Shown: piece after piece, positions 7,737-9,901 of the stretch | Numbering within the stretch: the stretch's first letter is position 1 | Layout: the number at the start of each line of letters is the position of its first letter | From: RGIG3009 sp964490085 | GTDB taxonomy: Bacteria > Bacillota > Clostridia > Oscillospirales > Acutalibacteraceae | Length of the DNA: 9,901 nucleotides | NCBI GenBank assembly: GCA_964490085.1 | Contig: CAZBAO010000056.1 | Coordinates: 1 to 9,901 of the forward strand | Reading direction: 5' to 3' | Translations under genes and position numbers: made by a program | Notes under the pieces: generated by a model | What the model saw: the letters and a program-made list of their open reading frames with translations, nothing else | What the model was told of the DNA's origin: nothing | Database searches by the model: none

Positions 7737-8513
7737 TCACCGCACCATTTCCCAAAAGACGATACCCGCCGCCATCGACGCATTAAGCGATTCTGCACGC
7801 CCCGCCATCGGGATGGTGACCCGTTCGGAGCACGCGGCGACGGTTTCTGGTAATAAGCCGTTGCCTTCGTTGCCGATCACGCATACGGAGCCGCCGGGAA
7901 ACGGCGTGCGTTGTACGGCAGCAGCATTACGGTCTACCACACAAGCAAAGGAACAAAAGCCCTCTGCGTGCAGCTGCGGTAAATACTCTGCGAGCGAACC
8001 GACGGCAAGAAGCGGCAGACGGAATACCCCGCCCATACTGCTGCGCAACACCTTGGGACTGTACGGATCACAGCAACCGTCAGACAGCAAGATCCCGCCA
8101 AGGCCGAAGGCTTCGGCGGTGCGGATCATCGTGCCGAGGTTACCGGGATCCCGGATCCGTTCAAGCGCTGCATAGCGGTCGTTTACATCGGGCGTGTGCT
8201 CTGAGAGCGGTATCCGACAGATGCAAAACACGCCCTGCGGTGTGTCGGTATCGCCGAGATAGTCCGACAACGCGTCAGGTATCTCATACGCCGCGGCGGC
8301 CGCAGTCTCCACCTCGCGCACAATATCAGCGTATTGCCGACGGGCGCGATCGGTGATCAAAGCGGTTTCGATCACAATGTGGGAGCGCACGGCATCGCCG
8401 CAAAGGCGCGCCCCTTCGGTGACGAAAAGGCCGCGTTCGCGGCGGTATTTCGCGTCGCCGCAAAGACGGCGATAGTCCTTGATCACGCGATTCTCGCGGC
8501 TGGTGATCTCCAT
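7737..8513 (-). CDS. SpoU/TrmH-family RNA 2'-O-methyltransferase
   Basis: This 258-residue protein has the three SPOUT motifs of the TrmH/SpoU class: RIRDPGNLGTMIR at 119-131, VIGNEGNGL at 212-220 and IPMAGRAESLNASMAAGI at 234-251. These form the trefoil knot that binds S-adenosylmethionine; the conserved Arg and Asn in motifs 1 and 3 are present. The N-terminal part (about 1-100), with ITSRENRVIKDYRRL and GLFVTEGARL, is the substrate-binding domain found in rRNA-modifying members, such as the Bacillus YsgA-type enzymes acting on 23S rRNA, so an rRNA target is likely but the nucleotide cannot be read from sequence. A GTG at 8522 is in frame but lies within the ribosome site; the ATG at 8513, with AGAGGTGG 5 nt upstream, is preferred. 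It follows the ribosomal protein genes after a hairpin and sits 3 bp before dprA. Confidence 0.92.
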   Translation of the reverse strand: MEITSRENRVIKDYRRLCGDAKYRRERGLFVTEGARLCGDAVRSHIVIETALITDRARRQYADIVREVETAAAAAYEIPDALSDYLGDTDTPQGVFCICRIPLSEHTPDVNDRYAALERIRDPGNLGTMIRTAEAFGLGGILLSDGCCDPYSPKVLRSSMGGVFRLPLLAVGSLAEYLPQLHAEGFCSFACVVDRNAAAVQRTPFPGGSVCVIGNEGNGLLPETVAACSERVTIPMAGRAESLNASMAAGIVFWEMVR

Positions 8514-8518
8514 CGTTC

Positions 8519-8526
8519 CCACCTCT
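8519..8526 (-). promoter_or_regulatory. Ribosome binding site that fixes the methyltransferase start
   Basis: The minus strand reads AGAGGTGG here, a good match to the anti-Shine-Dalgarno sequence, 5 nt before the ATG at 8513. It overlaps the in-frame GTG at 8522, which therefore cannot be the start. Confidence 0.75.
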
Positions 8527-8543
8527 TTTCACGACCTCATTAC

Positions 8544-8579
8544 AAGGAAACAGCGCCCGCAGGCAGTGCCGGCGGGCGC
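8544..8579 (-). terminator. Hairpin after rplT, probable intrinsic terminator or attenuator
   Basis: On the minus strand a perfect 8-bp GC-only inverted repeat, GCGCCCGC (8579-8572) and GCGGGCGC (8560-8553), encloses a smaller GGC/GCC stem (8570-8568 with 8564-8562). It is followed by TGTTTCCTT. The stem is strong but the T-tract is broken by a G and two Cs, so termination is probably partial. It lies 10 bp after the rplT stop and separates the translation genes from the methyltransferase-dprA-topA group. Confidence 0.6.
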
Positions 8580-8588
8580 AATTACAGC

Positions 8589-8945
8589 TTAATTTAAGGC
8601 AGCTTTTGCTTTTTCTGCCAGACCCGCAAATGCGGCGGCATCCGATACGGCAAGCTCAGCGAGCATCTTACGATTCAGGGTGATGTTTGCCTTCTTCAAA
8701 CCGTTCATGAACGTGGAATAGTTCATGCCGTTGATCTTCGCGGCTGCGGAAATACGAGTGATCCACAGACGACGGAAATCTCTTTTGCGCTGCTTACGAC
8801 CGATATACGCATACTGGCCGGATTTCATGACCGCTTCCTTCGCGGTGCGGAACAACTTGGACTTAGCCCCAAAATAACCTTTGGCTAGCTTTAATACTTT
8901 CTTTCTTCTTTTGCGCGTCATCATTGCGCCTTTAACACGAGCCAT
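8589..8945 (-). CDS. rplT: 50S ribosomal protein L20
   Basis: L20 binds 23S rRNA early in large-subunit assembly, and in Firmicutes and enterobacteria it also represses its own operon by binding leader RNA. The 118-residue, strongly basic protein starts MARVKGAMMTRKRRKK and contains LAKGYFGAKSKLFRTAKEAV and YIGRKQRKRDFRRLWI, which are the conserved L20 rRNA-binding N-terminal extension and globular part; length is normal. The ATG at 8945 has GGAGG at 8959-8955, 9 nt upstream. The gene follows rpmI by 30 bp and is the last gene before the GC-rich hairpin. The leader upstream of infC is the likely target of its feedback. Confidence 0.98.
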   Translation of the reverse strand: MARVKGAMMTRKRRKKVLKLAKGYFGAKSKLFRTAKEAVMKSGQYAYIGRKQRKRDFRRLWITRISAAAKINGMNYSTFMNGLKKANITLNRKMLAELAVSDAAAFAGLAEKAKAALN

Positions 8946-8975
8946 GTTTCATATCCTCCGTTTCTGAACTCTCGA

Positions 8976-9173
8976 TTATTTGTAGGGAATCAGGCGTTTA
9001 ACCTGCGCCACATTAGTCACATCGGCGATCGCAGTTTTGCGAAGATTTCTCTTGCGCTTGGTCGTCTTCTTGTTCAGAATGTGGGATTTGTAGGCGTGTG
9101 CACGAAGCACCTTGCCGGTCTTGGTCAGCTTGAAGCGCTTCTTAGCGCCGCTGTGAGTCTTGATCTTGGGCAT
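8976..9173 (-). CDS. rpmI: 50S ribosomal protein L35
   Basis: A 65-residue basic protein beginning MPKIKTHSGAKKRFKLT, with HAYKSHILNKKTTKRKRNLR in the middle and LIPYK at the C terminus: a complete, typical L35, a small component of the large ribosomal subunit. The ATG at 9173 is preceded at 7 nt by AAGGAGGA (9188-9181), the strongest ribosome site in the window. It sits 32 bp after infC and 30 bp before rplT, the conserved infC-rpmI-rplT arrangement. Confidence 0.98.
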   Translation of the reverse strand: MPKIKTHSGAKKRFKLTKTGKVLRAHAYKSHILNKKTTKRKRNLRKTAIADVTNVAQVKRLIPYK

Positions 9174-9205
9174 AACAGTATCCTCCTTAATTGAATGCTT
9201 TGTTT

Positions 9206-9724
9206 TTATTTCGCAGTTTTCGGGGCTAAGAACATCAGCATGTTGCGACCTTCCATTTTTGCCGGTTTCTCCACAGAACCGAGTTCGGAACAGGTCTCCG
9301 CAAACCGCTTCATGGTATCCAGACCGATCTCCGGATGGCCCATCTCGCGTCCGCGGAAACGAATGGAAACCTTCACCTTGTTGCCCTCTTGCAGGAAGCG
9401 CAGAGCGTGCTTTGCCTTGGTGTTGAAATCCGCCACGTCGATGTTGAGCGACAGCCGGATCTCCTTGGTTTCGACCAGTCGTTGATTTTTCCGTGCTTCT
9501 TTTTCCTTCTTCGCTTGTTCAAAGCGATACTTGCCGTAGTCCATAATGCGGCATACGGGCGGCGTGGCCGTCGGGGCGATCTTGACCAAGTCAAAACCAC
9601 GCTCGTCTGCCAAAGTCTGCGCTTCCTGCGCGGACATGACGCCCAGCTGGGCACCGTCCTCACCGATCACGCGGACTTCGCTGTCACGGATCTGTTCATT
9701 GATCTGCAATTCCTTCGTTGCTAT
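9206..9724 (-). CDS. infC: Translation initiation factor IF-3, apparent AUA start
   Basis: IF-3 binds the 30S subunit, prevents premature joining with 50S and rejects initiation on non-canonical start codons. The protein has the N-terminal domain opening INEQIRDSEVRVI, the IF-3 signature RIMDYGKYRFEQAK at 59-72, a lysine-rich linker and the C-terminal domain with VKVSIRFRGREMGH. No ATG, GTG or TTG fits. The codon ATA at 9724-9722 lies 7 nt after GGAGGTG (9738-9732) and gives a 172-residue protein starting MATKELQINEQIRD, the expected length. Use of a rare start allows IF-3 to repress its own translation, as known for the AUU start in E. coli. An ATC at 9703 with AAGGA 7 nt upstream is a weaker alternative. 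The frame is open upstream to the right edge, but that stretch is the untranslated leader. Confidence 0.95.
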   Translation of the reverse strand: MATKELQINEQIRDSEVRVIGEDGAQLGVMSAQEAQTLADERGFDLVKIAPTATPPVCRIMDYGKYRFEQAKKEKEARKNQRLVETKEIRLSLNIDVADFNTKAKHALRFLQEGNKVKVSIRFRGREMGHPEIGLDTMKRFAETCSELGSVEKPAKMEGRNMLMFLAPKTAK

Positions 9725-9738
9725 GGGGAAACACCTCC
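9722..9738 (-). promoter_or_regulatory. infC ribosome binding site with AUA initiator
   Basis: The minus strand shows GGAGGTG (9738-9732), a 7-nt spacer TTTCCCC, then ATA (9724-9722). The strong ribosome site at ideal distance is the main evidence for the AUA start, since no standard start codon exists at this point in the IF-3 frame. Confidence 0.7.
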
Positions 9739-9754
9739 ACCGTTTTTCTGCGTG

Positions 9755-9782
9755 AAAAAACGCGGACAGAATCCTGCCCGCG
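9755..9782 (-). terminator. Intrinsic terminator in the infC leader (attenuator)
   Basis: On the minus strand CGCGGGCAG (9782-9774), loop GATT, CTGTCCGCG (9769-9761) forms a 9-bp stem with one G-U pair, followed directly by six T (9760-9755). This is a textbook Rho-independent terminator. It sits between promoter and infC, 17 bp before the infC ribosome site, so it must be conditional for the operon to be expressed. Confidence 0.85.
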
Positions 9783-9855
9783 TGAAATGACACCGTCCCC
9801 GTTTTTTCGGAGAGAGATCCTATCAACCTGTCGAGAACGATATCTGCAGGTGAGA

Positions 9856-9862
9856 GCGGGCA
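9856..9862 (-). promoter_or_regulatory. Candidate antiterminator strand
   Basis: TGCCCGC on the minus strand is perfectly complementary to GCGGGCA at 9781-9775, the left arm of the leader terminator. Pairing would block the terminator but also open the AGAGCG/CGCTCT hairpin at 9870-9853, giving two exclusive folds. Seven base pairs alone could arise by chance in GC-rich sequence. Confidence 0.4.
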
Positions 9863-9891
9863 AACGCTCTGCTTCGTTTTCTTACCCGATG

Positions 9892-9900
9892 AGTATACCA
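9892..9900 (-). promoter_or_regulatory. Extended -10 element of the infC operon promoter
   Basis: The minus strand reads TGGTATACT: an extended TGn followed by TATACT (9897-9892), five of six bases of the sigma-A consensus TATAAT. Transcription would start near 9885, just before the structured leader. The -35 region lies outside the window, so the promoter cannot be fully judged. Confidence 0.6.
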
Positions 9901-9901
9901 A

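Larger units (their letters stand above)
9725..9885 (-). ncRNA. infC operon leader, candidate L20-type attenuation leader
   Basis: About 160 nt lie between the probable transcription start and infC. Three hairpins can be drawn on the minus-strand RNA: AGAGCG/CGCTCT (9870-9865 with 9858-9853), TCTCCG/CGGGGA around a run of six A (9813-9796, one G-U pair), and the terminator at 9782-9761. TGCCCGC (9862-9856), lying across the loop and 3' arm of the first hairpin, is exactly complementary to GCGGGCA in the left arm of the terminator (9781-9775). It could therefore act as an antiterminator. Known Firmicutes infC-rpmI-rplT operons are attenuated by L20 binding to such a leader. I assign that class by position and architecture; I have not matched the L20-binding motif itself. 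Confidence 0.6.

Noticed and set aside
9820..9832. Leader segment AGGTTGATAGG on the minus strand resembling part of 23S rRNA
   Set aside because: The match is about ten bases and not to the 23S region known to bind L20, so chance is the simplest explanation.
9725..9901. N-terminal extension of IF-3 to the right edge
   Set aside because: The frame is open, but it runs through the leader hairpins and the terminator, and has no IF-3 similarity before the ATA start.
1..9901. Mobile elements, CRISPR arrays, tRNA or rRNA genes, defence or secondary-metabolite genes
   Set aside because: Almost every base is occupied by conserved housekeeping genes on one strand. I saw no transposase, integrase, regular repeat-spacer pattern or cloverleaf, and no gap above 300 bases.

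Overview
The window is one densely packed, single-strand gene block: every gene reads on the minus strand, so transcription runs from the right edge (9901) to the left edge (1). It looks like core chromosome of a GC-rich Gram-positive anaerobe, most likely a clostridial lineage of the Oscillospirales/Ruminococcaceae type. The reasons are strong GGAGG-type ribosome sites, the infC-rpmI-rplT cluster with a leader attenuator, the folate-dependent tRNA methylase TrmFO, and the order dprA-topA-trmFO-plsX-acp-rnc-(radical SAM)-smc. The lineage is inferred from gene order and protein style, not from a database search. I see no mobile element, CRISPR array, tRNA or rRNA.

Right part (about 8550-9901): a near-consensus extended -10 element at the edge, a leader of about 160 nt ending in a textbook intrinsic terminator, then infC (IF3), rpmI (L35) and rplT (L20). 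The leader can form mutually exclusive hairpins, as expected for L20-type transcription attenuation. The first gene, infC, appears to start with the rare codon AUA. A GC-rich hairpin after rplT probably ends or thins transcription.

Middle part (4359-8513): a SpoU/TrmH-family RNA 2'-O-methyltransferase, dprA (ssDNA/RecA loader), topA (topoisomerase I with three C4 zinc fingers) and trmFO (tRNA m5U54 methylation). Gaps are a few bases or negative, except 84 bp before topA.

Left part (1-3062): plsX (acyl-phosphate synthesis), a small acyl carrier protein homologue, rnc (RNase III), an Elp3-like radical SAM protein of unknown role, and the first 43 codons of smc. These genes overlap or almost touch (ATGA overlaps at trmFO/plsX and radical SAM/smc, a 35-bp overlap at plsX/acp), so they are probably cotranscribed and translationally coupled.

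The most surprising observation is the acyl carrier protein homologue. It sits in the canonical plsX-acpP-rnc position and keeps the ACP size, acidity and flanking motifs, but the serine that should carry 4'-phosphopantetheine is an aspartate (Tyr-Asp-Glu where Asp-Ser-Leu is expected). Its only serine is elsewhere. It is therefore unlikely to be a conventional acyl carrier and may be a structural or regulatory derivative.
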